Assembly (NCBI RefSeq): GCF_019645855.1
Contig: NZ_CP080999.1
Location: 1,798,001 to 1,862,000 of the forward strand
Length of the DNA: 64,000 bases
Origin: Mycobacterium malmoense
Lineage (GTDB): Bacteria > Actinomycetota > Actinomycetes > Mycobacteriales > Mycobacteriaceae
Direction: 5' to 3'
The position numbers and the translations under genes are program-made. Positions within the stretch are counted from its first letter, which is position 1; each line of letters starts with the position of its first letter. This document shows positions 1 to 8,189 of this stretch, piece by piece. The notes under the pieces were generated by a model. The model was given only the letters and a program-made list of their open reading frames with translations. It was not told the origin of the DNA and did not search any database.

Positions 1-1
1 C

Positions 2-601
2 GCCCCACCGCTCGGCGCGCTGCACCTGGACCTGCGGCTCGTCAACGGCAAGTCGTGGCTGGTGTTCGGCCCGTACGCCGGCTGGTCGCCGAAGTTTTTG
101 AAGCACGGCCGCATCAGCGATCTGCCCCGCTCGGTCAGGCCGGACAACCTGGTGTCGATGCTCGGTGTCGGGGCCACCCAGGCGGCGCTGGTCAGGTATC
201 TGATCGGCCAGCTGCGGCTCTCCAAACGCGACCGGGTGCGCGCGCTGCGCGAATTCGCGCCCAGCGCAGTCGATTCCGACTGGCAGCTGACGGTGGCCGG
301 TCAGCGGGTGCAGGTGATCCGGCGGGACGGGCGCAGGGGCGGGGTGCTCGACTTCAACACCACCGTGCTGGGCGCCGCCGACGGCAGCATCGCCGGGCTG
401 CTGGGAGCCTCCCCGGGCGCGTCGACCGCCGTGCCGGCCATGATCGAGGTGCTGCAGCGATGCTTCCCCGACCGCTACCGCTCCTGGCTGCCCACGCTCA
501 AGGAGATGGTGCCGTCGCTGGGATGTGAGCTGTCGCGGGAGCCCGCGCTGTTCGACGAGGTGTGGTCGTGGGGCACGAAAGCATTGGGGCTGGCCGCATG
601 A
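2..601 (+). CDS. mqo: Malate:quinone oxidoreductase, C-terminal part (5' end outside window)
   Basis: This is the C-terminal 199 residues of a membrane-associated FAD enzyme that oxidises malate to oxaloacetate and passes electrons to quinone. The reading frame is open from the window edge. Recognisable parts are the VFGPYAG segment near residue 20, the GASPGAS motif typical of the Mqo C-terminus, and the end LKEMVPSLG...EVWSWGTKALGL. It matches the end of M. tuberculosis Rv2852c as remembered. The stop codon overlaps the next start (ATGA at 598-601), which suggests translational coupling to the acetyltransferase. The start and N-terminal FAD domain cannot be judged here. Confidence 0.93.
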   Translation, partial: APPLGALHLDLRLVNGKSWLVFGPYAGWSPKFLKHGRISDLPRSVRPDNLVSMLGVGATQAALVRYLIGQLRLSKRDRVRALREFAPSAVDSDWQLTVAGQRVQVIRRDGRRGGVLDFNTTVLGAADGSIAGLLGASPGASTAVPAMIEVLQRCFPDRYRSWLPTLKEMVPSLGCELSREPALFDEVWSWGTKALGLAA

Positions 602-1110
602 CCGAAGCACTGCGCCGCGCCTGGTCCAAAGACCTCGACGCCCCAACCCTCTACGAGCTGCTCAAGCTGCGGGTCGAAGTATTCGTCGTCGAACAGGCCT
701 GCCCGTACCCGGAGCTGGACGGGCGCGACCTGCTCGCCGAAACCCGGCATTTCTGGCTGGAGACGCCCGACGGCGAGGTGATCTGCACCCTCCGGTTGAT
801 GGAGGAGCACGCCGGCGGCGAGAAGGCGTTCCGGATCGGGCGGCTGTGCACCCAGCGCAGCGCCCGCGGCCAGGGCCACACCACCCGGCTGTTGCGCGCC
901 GCGCTGGCCGAGGTCGGCGACTACCCGTGCCGGATCGACGCCCAGACCTACCTGGCCGACATGTACGCCCAGCACGGGTTTGTCCGCGACGGCGACGATT
1001 TCGTGGATGGCGGCGTTCCGCACGTGCCCATGCTCAAGCCCTCACGCCTAGCTCTCCCCCTCGCCGCTTCGCAGCTGGGGGTGCCCCCACCTCAGGCGGA
1101 GCAGCCGTGA
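598..1110 (+). CDS. GNAT-family (ElaA-like) N-acetyltransferase
   Basis: A 170-residue acetyl-CoA-dependent acetyltransferase resembling Rv2851c/ElaA. The ATG at 598 overlaps the mqo stop; a longer in-frame start at 562 lies inside mqo and is less likely. Family signatures are LRVEVFVVEQ near residue 25, ETRHFWLE, CTLRLMEE, and the acetyl-CoA loop IGRLCTQRSARGQG near residues 80-93, followed by YAQHGF. The last ~16 residues (LALPLAASQLGVPPPQ) are coded by a GC-rich repeat found elsewhere in the window and look like a repeat-derived tail; the M. tuberculosis protein is about 156 residues as remembered. The stop overlaps the next GTG start. Substrate is unknown. Confidence 0.88.
   Translation: MTEALRRAWSKDLDAPTLYELLKLRVEVFVVEQACPYPELDGRDLLAETRHFWLETPDGEVICTLRLMEEHAGGEKAFRIGRLCTQRSARGQGHTTRLLRAALAEVGDYPCRIDAQTYLADMYAQHGFVRDGDDFVDGGVPHVPMLKPSRLALPLAASQLGVPPPQAEQP
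1051..1094 (+). repeat. GC-rich mycobacterial repeat inside the 3' end of the acetyltransferase gene
   Basis: The sequence begins CTCTCCCCC, contains GGGGGTGCC and ends CCCCCACCTCA. The reverse complement of the infB-rbfA intergenic element (16457-16510) has the same two ends and the same GGGGGT core. The copy here lies inside the reading frame and supplies the C-terminal codons of the acetyltransferase. Confidence 0.6.
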
Positions 1111-2939
1111 AGCCCTATCCGTTCAGCGCGATCGTCGGGCACGATCAACTGCGGCTCGCGCTGCTGTTGTGCGCCGTGCGCCCAGAAATCGGCGGCGCGC
1201 TCGTCCGCGGCGAGAAGGGCACCGCCAAGTCGACGGCCGTGCGCGGGCTGGCGGCGCTGCTGGCAGTCGCGACCGGGGGCGACGCGGGGTTAGTCGAAAT
1301 GCCCTTGGGCGCAACCGAAGACCGCGTGATCGGCTCGTTGGACCTGCAGCGGGTGCTGCGCGACGGCGAGCACGCGTTCTCACCGGGACTGCTGGCTCGC
1401 GCACACGGCGGCGTGCTCTACGTCGACGAGGTCAACCTGCTGCACGATCACCTGGTCGACGTGCTGCTCGACGCCGCGGCGATGGGCCGGGTCCACATCG
1501 AACGCGACGGCATCTCCCATTCGCACGAGGCCCGGTTCGTGCTGATCGGCACGATGAATCCCGAGGAGGGCGAGCTGCGCCCGCAACTGCTGGACCGGTT
1601 CGGCCTCACCGTCGACGTGCACGCGTCGCGCGACGTCGACGTGCGGGCGCGGGTGATCCGGCAGCGACTGGCCTACGAGGCCGACCCGGACGCGTTCGCG
1701 CAGCGCTACGCCGACGCCGACGCCGAGCTGGCCCGGCGGATCGCCGCGGCGCGCGCCCTCGTCGATCAGGTGGTGTTGCCGGACAACGAGTTACGCCGCA
1801 TCGCGGCGTTGTGCGCGGCGTTCGACGTCGACGGCATGCGGGCCGATCTGGTGGTGGCCCGCACGGCCGCCGCGCACGCCGCCTGGCGCGGCGCGCACAC
1901 CGTCGAGGAGCAGGACATCCGGGTGGCGGCCGAACTGGCGTTGCCGCACCGGCGCCGCCGCGACCCGTTCGACGACCCCGGCATCGATCGCGACCAGCTG
2001 GACGAGGCCCTGGCGCGCGCCGGGGCCGAAGACCCGCCACCCGAGCCCGACCCCGATCCCGACCCGCCGGGCGGCGGCGGCCAGGCCGCTGACATGGTTG
2101 CGCCGCAACCCAACTCGCGGTCATCGAGCAAGCCCAGCGCGCCGCCGTCGAAAACCTTCCGCGCCCGGGCGCTGACCGTCCCGGGGGTCGGCGAGGGCGC
2201 ACCGGGACGACGGTCGCGGGCCCGCAACACCTCCGGCAGCGTGGTGGCGGCCGCCGACCCGAGCGACACCGGCTCCGGCGCGCACGGGCTGCACCTGTTC
2301 GCCACCTTGCTGTCGGCCGCCGAGCGCGCCGGGGCGGGACCGTTGCGGCCGACGGCGGAGGACGTGCGCCGGGCCATCCGCGAGGGACGCGAAGGCAATC
2401 TGGTGATCTTCGTGGTCGACGCGTCGGGTTCGATGGCCGCCCGGGATCGCATGGCCGCGGTCGGCGGGGCCACCCTGTCGCTGCTGCGCGACGCCTACCA
2501 GCGCCGCGACAAGGTCGCGGTGATCACGTTCCGCCAACGGGAGGCGCGGCTGCTGCTCCCGCCGACATCGTCGGCGCACATCGCCGGCCGGCGACTGGCC
2601 CGATTCGACACCGGCGGCAAGACCCCGCTGGCCGAGGGCCTGCTGGCCGCGCGTGAGCTGATTGTCCGGGAAAGGGCCCGTGACCGCGCGCGGCGTCCCC
2701 TGGTGGTGGTGCTCACCGACGGTCGCGCCACCGCCGGGCCGGACCCGTTGCGCCGCAGTCGGATTGCTGCGGCGCGGCTGCGCGCCGAGGGCGCCGCCGC
2801 GGTGGTCGTGGACTGCGAGACGTCGTATGTGCGGCTGGGATTGGCCCGCCAACTCGCCGACCAGCTCGGCGCGCCGGCCATCCGGCTGGAGCAGCTGCAC
2901 GCCGACCACCTGACGCGGGCCGTGCGCGGCGTGGCCTGA
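1107..2939 (+). CDS. Magnesium-chelatase-like AAA+ ATPase with C-terminal vWA domain
   Basis: A 610-residue ChlI/ChlD fusion-type protein (Rv2850c-like), probably part of a metal chelatase that inserts a metal (Co or Mg) into a tetrapyrrole. GTG at 1107 overlaps the previous stop (GTGA). Walker A is GEKGTAKST at residues 35-43 and Walker B is LYVDEVNLL near 103-111. An acidic proline-rich linker sits around residue 310. The C-terminal vWA domain has the MIDAS motif DASGS near residue 437 and the second motif TGGKTPL. It lies next to cobO, cobB and cysG, so a role in cobalamin or sirohaem metallation is reasonable. The partner large chelatase subunit (CobN-like) is not in the window. Confidence 0.9.
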   Translation: MKPYPFSAIVGHDQLRLALLLCAVRPEIGGALVRGEKGTAKSTAVRGLAALLAVATGGDAGLVEMPLGATEDRVIGSLDLQRVLRDGEHAFSPGLLARAHGGVLYVDEVNLLHDHLVDVLLDAAAMGRVHIERDGISHSHEARFVLIGTMNPEEGELRPQLLDRFGLTVDVHASRDVDVRARVIRQRLAYEADPDAFAQRYADADAELARRIAAARALVDQVVLPDNELRRIAALCAAFDVDGMRADLVVARTAAAHAAWRGAHTVEEQDIRVAAELALPHRRRRDPFDDPGIDRDQLDEALARAGAEDPPPEPDPDPDPPGGGGQAADMVAPQPNSRSSSKPSAPPSKTFRARALTVPGVGEGAPGRRSRARNTSGSVVAAADPSDTGSGAHGLHLFATLLSAAERAGAGPLRPTAEDVRRAIREGREGNLVIFVVDASGSMAARDRMAAVGGATLSLLRDAYQRRDKVAVITFRQREARLLLPPTSSAHIAGRRLARFDTGGKTPLAEGLLAARELIVRERARDRARRPLVVVLTDGRATAGPDPLRRSRIAAARLRAEGAAAVVVDCETSYVRLGLARQLADQLGAPAIRLEQLHADHLTRAVRGVA

Positions 2940-2950
2940 GGTATCCTCAT

Positions 2951-3565
2951 ATGCCACAAGGCAATCCGCTGCAAGTCCCCGACGACGGCCTGACCACCCG
3001 CGCCCGGCGCCACACGCCGGTGCTCGCGGTGCACACCGGCGCGGGCAAGGGGAAGTCGACGGCGGCGTTCGGAATGGCGTTGCGCGCGTGGAACGCCGGT
3101 CTCAACGTGGCGGTCTTCCAGTTCGTCAAGAGCGCCAAGTGGAAGGTGGGCGAGGAGGCGGCCTTCGCCCAACTCGGCCAGCTCCACGATGAGCAAGGCA
3201 TCGGCGGGGCCGTCGAATGGCACAAGATGGGCGCGGGCTGGTCCTGGACGCGCAAGGCGGGCAGCGAGGTCGATCACGCCGCGGCCGCCGCGGACGGCTG
3301 GGCCGAGATCACCCGCCGCCTGGCCGCCCAACGCCACGACTTCTACGTGCTCGACGAATTCACCTATCCCCTGAAGTGGGGCTGGGTCGACGTCGACGAC
3401 GTCGTGGACGCCCTGCTGGCGCGGCCCGGCCACCAGCACGTCGTCATCACCGGACGCGATGCCCCGCCGCGGCTGGTCGAGGCCGCCGACCTGGTCACCG
3501 AGATGACCAAGGTCAAGCACCCGATGGACGCGGGCCGCAAGGGCCAGAAGGGCATCGAGTGGTGA
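2951..3565 (+). CDS. cobO: Cob(I)yrinic acid a,c-diamide adenosyltransferase
   Basis: A 204-residue CobO/CobA-type corrinoid adenosyltransferase that transfers the adenosyl group of ATP to reduced corrinoid cobalt. The P-loop GAGKGKST is at residues 30-37. Other family motifs are FQFVKSAKWKVGEE, the Trp-rich GAGWSWT segment, VLDEFTYPLKWGW and VVITGRDAPP. It matches Rv2849c in length and sequence as remembered. Start ATG lies 11 bp after the chelatase stop. Gene order chelatase-cobO-cobB is typical of actinobacterial aerobic B12 pathways. Followed by a hairpin repeat before cobB. Confidence 0.95.
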   Translation: MPQGNPLQVPDDGLTTRARRHTPVLAVHTGAGKGKSTAAFGMALRAWNAGLNVAVFQFVKSAKWKVGEEAAFAQLGQLHDEQGIGGAVEWHKMGAGWSWTRKAGSEVDHAAAAADGWAEITRRLAAQRHDFYVLDEFTYPLKWGWVDVDDVVDALLARPGHQHVVITGRDAPPRLVEAADLVTEMTKVKHPMDAGRKGQKGIEW

Positions 3566-3572
3566 CTTCCTC

Positions 3573-3636
3573 CCGCGAGCGTGCGTGTCTGTACGGCGAC
3601 ACGCCGCCCAGCCTGTCATTCTGCGCACGCTCGCGG
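3573..3636. repeat. Intergenic palindromic repeat, family A, copy 1
   Basis: A 64-bp element with ends CCGCGAGCGTGCG and CGCACGCTCGCGG that can fold as a hairpin, with GTACGGCGACACGCCG in the middle. Near-identical elements lie at 44979-45039 (inverted) and 62699-62761 (inverted). It sits between cobO and cobB and may act as a terminator or attenuator. Confidence 0.85.
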
Positions 3637-3662
3637 TACAAGGTAGCTGGGTGGGTGGGGTG

Positions 3663-5039
3663 GTGACCCAGGTTCCCGCGGTGGTTGTGGGTGCGCCCGC
3701 GTCGGGGAGCGGGAAGACCACGGTCGCAACGGGTTTGATCGGGGCCCTGCGCGGCGCCGGCCACACGGTGGCGCCATTCAAGGTCGGCCCCGACTTCATC
3801 GACCCCGGCTACCACGCCCTGGCCGCCGGGCGGCCAGGGCGCAACCTCGACCCGGTGCTGGTGGGGGAACGGCTCATCGGGCCGCTATACTCCCACGGCG
3901 CCGGCGGGGCGGACATCGCCGTGATCGAGGGTGTGATGGGGCTGTTCGACGGGCGCATCGGCCCCACCCCGGCCGGCCCCGCCGCGGGCTCCACCGCGCA
4001 CGTCGCCGGCCTGCTGGGTGCTCCGGTAATCCTGGTGGTCGACGCGCGCGGCCAGAGCCACAGCATTGCCGCGCTGCTGCACGGGTTTTCGACGTTCGAC
4101 GCCGCGACCCGGATCGCCGGTGTGATCCTCAACCGGGTCGGATCGCCCAGGCACGAGCGGGTGCTGCGCCAGGCCTGCGAACGGGCCGGTGTCCCGGTGT
4201 TGGGCGCCATTCCGCGCACCGCCGAATTGGAGCTGCCGACAAGGCATCTGGGCCTGGTCACGGCCATCGAGTACGGCCGCCGCGCGCGGGCCGCAGTCGA
4301 GGCGATGACCGCCCTGGTTGCTCGGCACGTCGACCTGGCCGCCGTGGTGGCCGCCGCCGCCAGCAGGCTCGCCGCAACGCCGTGGGACCCGGCGGCGGCG
4401 GTGGGGGAGCCGCCGGGCGTCCACGCCACCGTGGCCATGGCGGCCGGAAAGGCGTTCAGCTTCGGCTACGCGGAACACGCCGAGCTGCTGCGGGCCGCCG
4501 GTGCCGACGTGGTCGAGTTCGATCCGCTCGTCGACCCGTTGCCCGACGGCACCGACGCGGTGCTGCTGCCCGGCGGTTTCCCCGAACAGTTCACCGCCGA
4601 GCTGGCCGCCAACGACGTCGTCCGCCGCCAGATCAACGAGCTGGCCGCCGCCGGCGCCCCGGTGCATGCCGAATGTGCCGGGCTCGTCTACCTGGCTTCC
4701 GAACTCGACGGGCACCCGATGTGCGGGGTGCTGGCCGGATCGGCACGGTTCACCCCGCGCCTCACCCTGGCGTACCGCGACGCCGTCGCCGCGGCCGATT
4801 CGCCGCTGTATTCGGTCGGCCGGCGGGTTGTTGGGCACGAATTCCACCGAACCGCAGTCACTTTCACCGAGAGCTACCAGCCCGCATGGGTCTACCGAGG
4901 CGACGGCGCGGAGACCGTGCGAGACGGCGCCGTGCACGCCGGCGTCCACGCGTCGTATGTGCACACTCACCCGGCCGCGGCGCCCGAGGCGGTGGCGCGC
5001 TTCGTCGCCCACGCCGCGACGGCCCGCCGGCGAGCGTAA
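3663..5039 (+). CDS. cobB: Cobyrinic acid a,c-diamide synthase
   Basis: A 458-residue ATP- and glutamine-dependent amidotransferase that amidates the a and c side chains of (hydrogeno)byrinic/cobyrinic acid. The start GTG at 3663 gives VTQVPAVVVGAPASGSG and agrees with the Rv2848c length; the frame is open further upstream but that stretch runs through the hairpin repeat. The P-loop is GAPASGSGKTT (residues 10-20), followed by FKVGPDFIDPGYH. The class I-like glutaminase domain is C-terminal, with the nucleophile Cys near residue 338 in HAECAGL and a late His in GHEFHRT. The stop codon lies inside a long inverted repeat. Confidence 0.95.
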   Translation: MTQVPAVVVGAPASGSGKTTVATGLIGALRGAGHTVAPFKVGPDFIDPGYHALAAGRPGRNLDPVLVGERLIGPLYSHGAGGADIAVIEGVMGLFDGRIGPTPAGPAAGSTAHVAGLLGAPVILVVDARGQSHSIAALLHGFSTFDAATRIAGVILNRVGSPRHERVLRQACERAGVPVLGAIPRTAELELPTRHLGLVTAIEYGRRARAAVEAMTALVARHVDLAAVVAAAASRLAATPWDPAAAVGEPPGVHATVAMAAGKAFSFGYAEHAELLRAAGADVVEFDPLVDPLPDGTDAVLLPGGFPEQFTAELAANDVVRRQINELAAAGAPVHAECAGLVYLASELDGHPMCGVLAGSARFTPRLTLAYRDAVAAADSPLYSVGRRVVGHEFHRTAVTFTESYQPAWVYRGDGAETVRDGAVHAGVHASYVHTHPAAAPEAVARFVAHAATARRRA

Positions 5040-5087
5040 CGCCACTGCGAAAAATCCGGCGGCGAATCGCAGTGGCGTTACGTTCGC
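5030..5087. repeat. Long inverted repeat overlapping the cobB stop codon
   Basis: Two 21-nt arms, 5030-5050 and 5067-5087, pair with one mismatch around a 16-nt loop; the core is CGTAACGCCACTGCGA against TCGCAGTGGCGTTACG. The TAA of cobB is in the left arm. It is not followed by a T-run, so it may be a factor-assisted terminator or an extragenic-palindrome element. Confidence 0.85.
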
Positions 5088-5108
5088 GGAGCCGAGATCG
5101 GTAGACAT

Positions 5109-5114
5109 TAGGCT
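5109..5114 (+). promoter_or_regulatory. Candidate -10 box TAGGCT of cysG (leaderless)
   Basis: TAGGCT ends 6 nt before the GTG at 5121. This is the spacing expected when transcription begins at the start codon itself, as is common in mycobacteria. Confidence 0.5.
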
Positions 5115-5120
5115 TGGCGG

Positions 5121-6356
5121 GTGACCGAGAGCCCCTACCTGGTCGGACTGCGGCTGGCCGGCAAGAAGGTCGTCGTGGTCGGCGGGGGCACTGTCGCGCA
5201 GCGCCGGTTGCCCTTGCTCATCACCAGCGGCGCGGACGTGCACGTCATCTCGCGCAGCGTCACCCGGGCCGTCGAGGCGATGAACGGAATCACCCTGTCC
5301 GTGCGCGAATACCGCGACGGCGACCTCGAAGGGGCCTGGTACGCGATCGCGGCCACCGACGACGCGGAAGTGAACGCGGCCGTGGTCGCCGAGGCCGAAC
5401 GCCGCCAAGTCTTTTGCGTCCGTGCCGACATCGCCGCCGAGGGGACCGCGGTGACACCGGCGTCCTTCAGCTACGCGGGGTTGTCGGTGGGGGTGCTGGC
5501 CGGCGGCGAACACCGCCGGTCGGCGGCCATCCGGTCGGCCATCCGGGAAGCCCTGCAGCGCGGCGTCATCACCGGAGGCAGCGAGAGCGACGACGTCGTC
5601 AAGGGCGGGGTGGCGCTGGTCGGCGGCGGTCCCGGCGACCCCGAACTGATCACCGTGCGCGGCCGCCGCCTGCTCGCCCAGGCCGACGTGGTGGTCGCCG
5701 ACCGGCTCGCGCCGCCCGAATTGCTCGCCGAGCTGCCGCCCCACGTGGAAGTCATCGACGCCGCCAAGATCCCGTATGGGCGTGCCATGGCCCAGGAGGC
5801 GATCAACGACGTCATGATCGAACGGGCCCGGTCCGGGCGCTTCGTGGTCCGCCTCAAGGGCGGCGACCCCTTCGTCTTCGCGCGGGGTTATGAGGAAGTG
5901 TTGGCGTGCGCCGAGGCCGGAATCCCGGTGACCGTGGTGCCCGGTGTGACGAGCGCCATAGGCGTGCCCGCGTTGGCGGGCGTCCCGGTCACTCATCGGG
6001 CGATAAATCACGAATTCGTGGTGGTCAGCGGTCATATCGCGCCCGGGCATCCCGAATCGTTAGTGAATTGGGACGCATTGGCTGCAATGACGGGCACCAT
6101 CGTCCTGCTGATGGCGGTCGAACGCATCGAGCTGTTCGTCGACGTCCTCCTGAAAGGCGGCCGACCTGCGGATACGCCGGTGTTGGTGGTCCAGCACGGG
6201 GCGACGCCCGCTCAACAAACGCTGCGGGCTACGCTGGCCGACACGCCCGAGAAAATCCGCGCGGAGGGGATCCGACCTCCCGCGATCATCGTTATCGGGG
6301 CCGTAGTGGGCCTTAGAAAGGGCCCAAGTGGCGTTCGGGGTTTAAACGATTCTTAA
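5121..6356 (+). CDS. cysG: Multifunctional sirohaem synthase (uroporphyrinogen-III methyltransferase / precorrin-2 dehydrogenase)
   Basis: A 411-residue CysG-type fusion. The N-terminal NAD-binding domain (GGGTVAQRR, residues 21-29) oxidises precorrin-2 and is linked to ferrochelation. The C-terminal SAM-dependent uroporphyrinogen-III methyltransferase starts near residue 166, with GGGPGDPELITVRG, RLKGGDPFVFARG near 244, and VVPGVTSA. It makes precorrin-2/sirohaem, feeding both B12 synthesis and sulfite/nitrite reductases. It corresponds to Rv2847c. The start is a GTG preceded at 6 nt by a -10-like box. Shortly downstream lies efpA, with its own promoter. Confidence 0.95.
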   Translation: MTESPYLVGLRLAGKKVVVVGGGTVAQRRLPLLITSGADVHVISRSVTRAVEAMNGITLSVREYRDGDLEGAWYAIAATDDAEVNAAVVAEAERRQVFCVRADIAAEGTAVTPASFSYAGLSVGVLAGGEHRRSAAIRSAIREALQRGVITGGSESDDVVKGGVALVGGGPGDPELITVRGRRLLAQADVVVADRLAPPELLAELPPHVEVIDAAKIPYGRAMAQEAINDVMIERARSGRFVVRLKGGDPFVFARGYEEVLACAEAGIPVTVVPGVTSAIGVPALAGVPVTHRAINHEFVVVSGHIAPGHPESLVNWDALAAMTGTIVLLMAVERIELFVDVLLKGGRPADTPVLVVQHGATPAQQTLRATLADTPEKIRAEGIRPPAIIVIGAVVGLRKGPSGVRGLNDS

Positions 6357-6364
6357 GATTACTG

Positions 6365-6370
6365 TAAGGT
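6365..6370 (+). promoter_or_regulatory. Candidate -10 box TAAGGT of efpA
   Basis: TAAGGT ends 8 nt before the efpA ATG in an AT-rich stretch (TTAAGATTACTGTAAGG), unusually AT-rich for this window. Leaderless or very short-leader transcription is suggested. Confidence 0.45.
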
Positions 6371-6378
6371 AACTCGTT

Positions 6379-7971
6379 ATGACGGCTCTCAACGACTCAG
6401 AGCGGGCGGTCCACAACTGGACATCTGCCCGCCCCGATCGTCCGGCCCCGATGCGCACGACGCACTCGGCGGAGACCGCCTCACAACGCATTGGCAGGTA
6501 TTACCCGACTTGGCTGCCCTCCCGTCGCTTCATCGCCGCGGTCGTCGCGATCGGCGGTATGCAGCTGCTGGCGACCATGGACAGCACCGTCGCCATCGTC
6601 GCGCTTCCCAAGATTCAGAACGAGCTGAGCCTGTCTGACGCCGGCCGGAGCTGGGTCATCACCGCGTACGTGTTGACCTTCGGCGGGTTGATGCTGCTCG
6701 GCGGGCGCCTCGGTGACACCATCGGGCGCAAGCGCACCTTCATCGTCGGGGTCGCACTGTTCACCATCTCGTCGGTGCTGTGCGCCGTGGCCTGGGACGA
6801 GGCGACGATGGTCATCGCCCGGCTCTCGCAGGGCATCGGGTCGGCCATCGCGTCGCCGACCGGCCTCGCGCTGGTCGCGACCACCTTCCCCAAGGGTCCG
6901 GCGCGCAACGCGGCGACGGCGGTGTTCGCCGCGATGACCGCGGTCGGCTCGGTGGTGGGCCTGGTGGTCGGCGGGGCGCTGACCGAGGTGTCGTGGCGGC
7001 TGGCGTTCCTGGTGAACGTGCCGATCGGGCTGGTGATGATCTACCTGGCCCGCACCGCGCTGCGGGAGACCAACAGGGAGCGGATGAAGCTCGATGCCGC
7101 GGGGGCCATGCTGGCCACGCTGGCGTGCACCGCCGCCGTTTTCGCGTTCTCGATGGGCCCGGAAAAGGGCTGGATTTCGATCACCACCATCGGTTCGGGT
7201 CTGGTCGCCGTGGCGGCCGCCATCGCGTTCGCCGTGGTGGAGCGCACCGCCGAAAACCCCGTCGTGCCGTTTCACCTGTTCCGCGACCGCAACCGGCTGC
7301 TCACGTTCACCGCGATCCTGCTGGCCGGCGGCGTCATGTTCAGCCTGACGGTGTGCATGGGCCTGTACGTGCAGGACATCTTGGGCTACAGCGCGCTGCA
7401 CGCGGGCGTCAGCTTCATCCCGTTCGTCATCGCGATGGGAATCGGCCTGGGTGTGTCCTCGCAGCTGGTGTCGCGGTTCTCACCGCGGGTGTTGACCATC
7501 GGCGGCGGGATCCTGCTGCTGGGGGCGATGCTGTACGGCTCCGCGTTCGTCCACCGCGGCATCCCGTATTTCCCCGGCCTGGCGGTGCTCATCGTGGTCG
7601 GCAGCGTCGGTATCGGCATGGTCGTCGTCCCGCTCACGCTGTCGGCGATCGCCGGCGTCGGCTTCGACCAGATCGGCCCGGTGTCGGCGATCGCGCTGAT
7701 GGCGCAGAGCCTCGGCGGGCCGCTGGTGCTGGCCGTCATCCAGGCCGTCATCACCTCGCGCACGCTGTACCTGGGCGGCACCACCGGCCCGGTGAAGTTC
7801 ATGAACGACCTGCAGCTGCATGCGCTCGACCACGGCTACACCTACGGCCTGCTCTGGGTGGCCGGAGTGGCCGTCATGGTCGGTGGTGCGGCGCTGTTCA
7901 TCGGCTACACCCCTGCGCAGGTCGCCCACGCGCAGGAAGTCAAGGAAGCGATCGACGCCGGGGAGCTGTAG
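6379..7971 (+). CDS. efpA: MFS multidrug efflux transporter EfpA (QacA/14-TM type)
   Basis: A 530-residue inner-membrane drug/proton antiporter of the DHA2 (14-helix) major facilitator subfamily. A polar N-terminal ~50 residues precedes the first membrane segment (FIAAVVAIGGMQLLATMD). The cytoplasmic loop motif A is GGRLGDTIGRKRTF near residue 108; WVITAYVLTFGGLMLLGG is the preceding helix, and about fourteen hydrophobic segments follow. It matches Rv2846c, an efflux pump linked to tolerance of isoniazid and other drugs. No regulator gene is adjacent. Confidence 0.95.
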   Translation: MTALNDSERAVHNWTSARPDRPAPMRTTHSAETASQRIGRYYPTWLPSRRFIAAVVAIGGMQLLATMDSTVAIVALPKIQNELSLSDAGRSWVITAYVLTFGGLMLLGGRLGDTIGRKRTFIVGVALFTISSVLCAVAWDEATMVIARLSQGIGSAIASPTGLALVATTFPKGPARNAATAVFAAMTAVGSVVGLVVGGALTEVSWRLAFLVNVPIGLVMIYLARTALRETNRERMKLDAAGAMLATLACTAAVFAFSMGPEKGWISITTIGSGLVAVAAAIAFAVVERTAENPVVPFHLFRDRNRLLTFTAILLAGGVMFSLTVCMGLYVQDILGYSALHAGVSFIPFVIAMGIGLGVSSQLVSRFSPRVLTIGGGILLLGAMLYGSAFVHRGIPYFPGLAVLIVVGSVGIGMVVVPLTLSAIAGVGFDQIGPVSAIALMAQSLGGPLVLAVIQAVITSRTLYLGGTTGPVKFMNDLQLHALDHGYTYGLLWVAGVAVMVGGAALFIGYTPAQVAHAQEVKEAIDAGEL

Positions 7972-8067
7972 CTCCCCCTGGCCTCAATGCGCCCGTGAGC
8001 GCGGGGTCCGAAACCGGCACTACCGGGTGTCGCCCGCCCCAATCGTCCGCAGCGGCGCGAAGAGTCA

Positions 8068-8126
8068 CCGAGCCTGTAATTTTGCAGGCCCCCACTCGCA
8101 CTTCCTCTGCAGATTTACCGGCTCGG
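8068..8126. repeat. Intergenic palindromic repeat, family B, copy 1
   Basis: A 59-bp element with arms CCGAGCCTGTAAT..TTGCAG and CTGCAGATTTACCGGCTCGG. The reverse complement of 25055-25113 is the same length and differs almost only in the loop. It sits between efpA and proS and fits a hairpin terminator or mobile palindrome. Confidence 0.85.
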
Positions 8127-8175
8127 CGTCGGCGCCACGCGGTCATGGCGGCAGCGGCCCGCGGCGTCCTCCGGC

Positions 8176-8181
8176 TAGGCT
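8176..8181 (+). promoter_or_regulatory. Candidate -10 box TAGGCT of proS (leaderless)
   Basis: TAGGCT ends 8 nt before the GTG at 8190. The position argues for that GTG, not an upstream in-frame codon, as the start. Confidence 0.45.
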
Positions 8182-8189
8182 GGCCCGCT

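Noticed and set aside
3585..3662. N-terminal extension of cobB
   Set aside because: It would be translated from the palindromic repeat, and the shorter form matches the remembered family length.
6780..8189. N-terminal extension of proS through efpA
   Set aside because: It is an out-of-frame shadow of efpA; ProS length and motifs fit the GTG at 8190.
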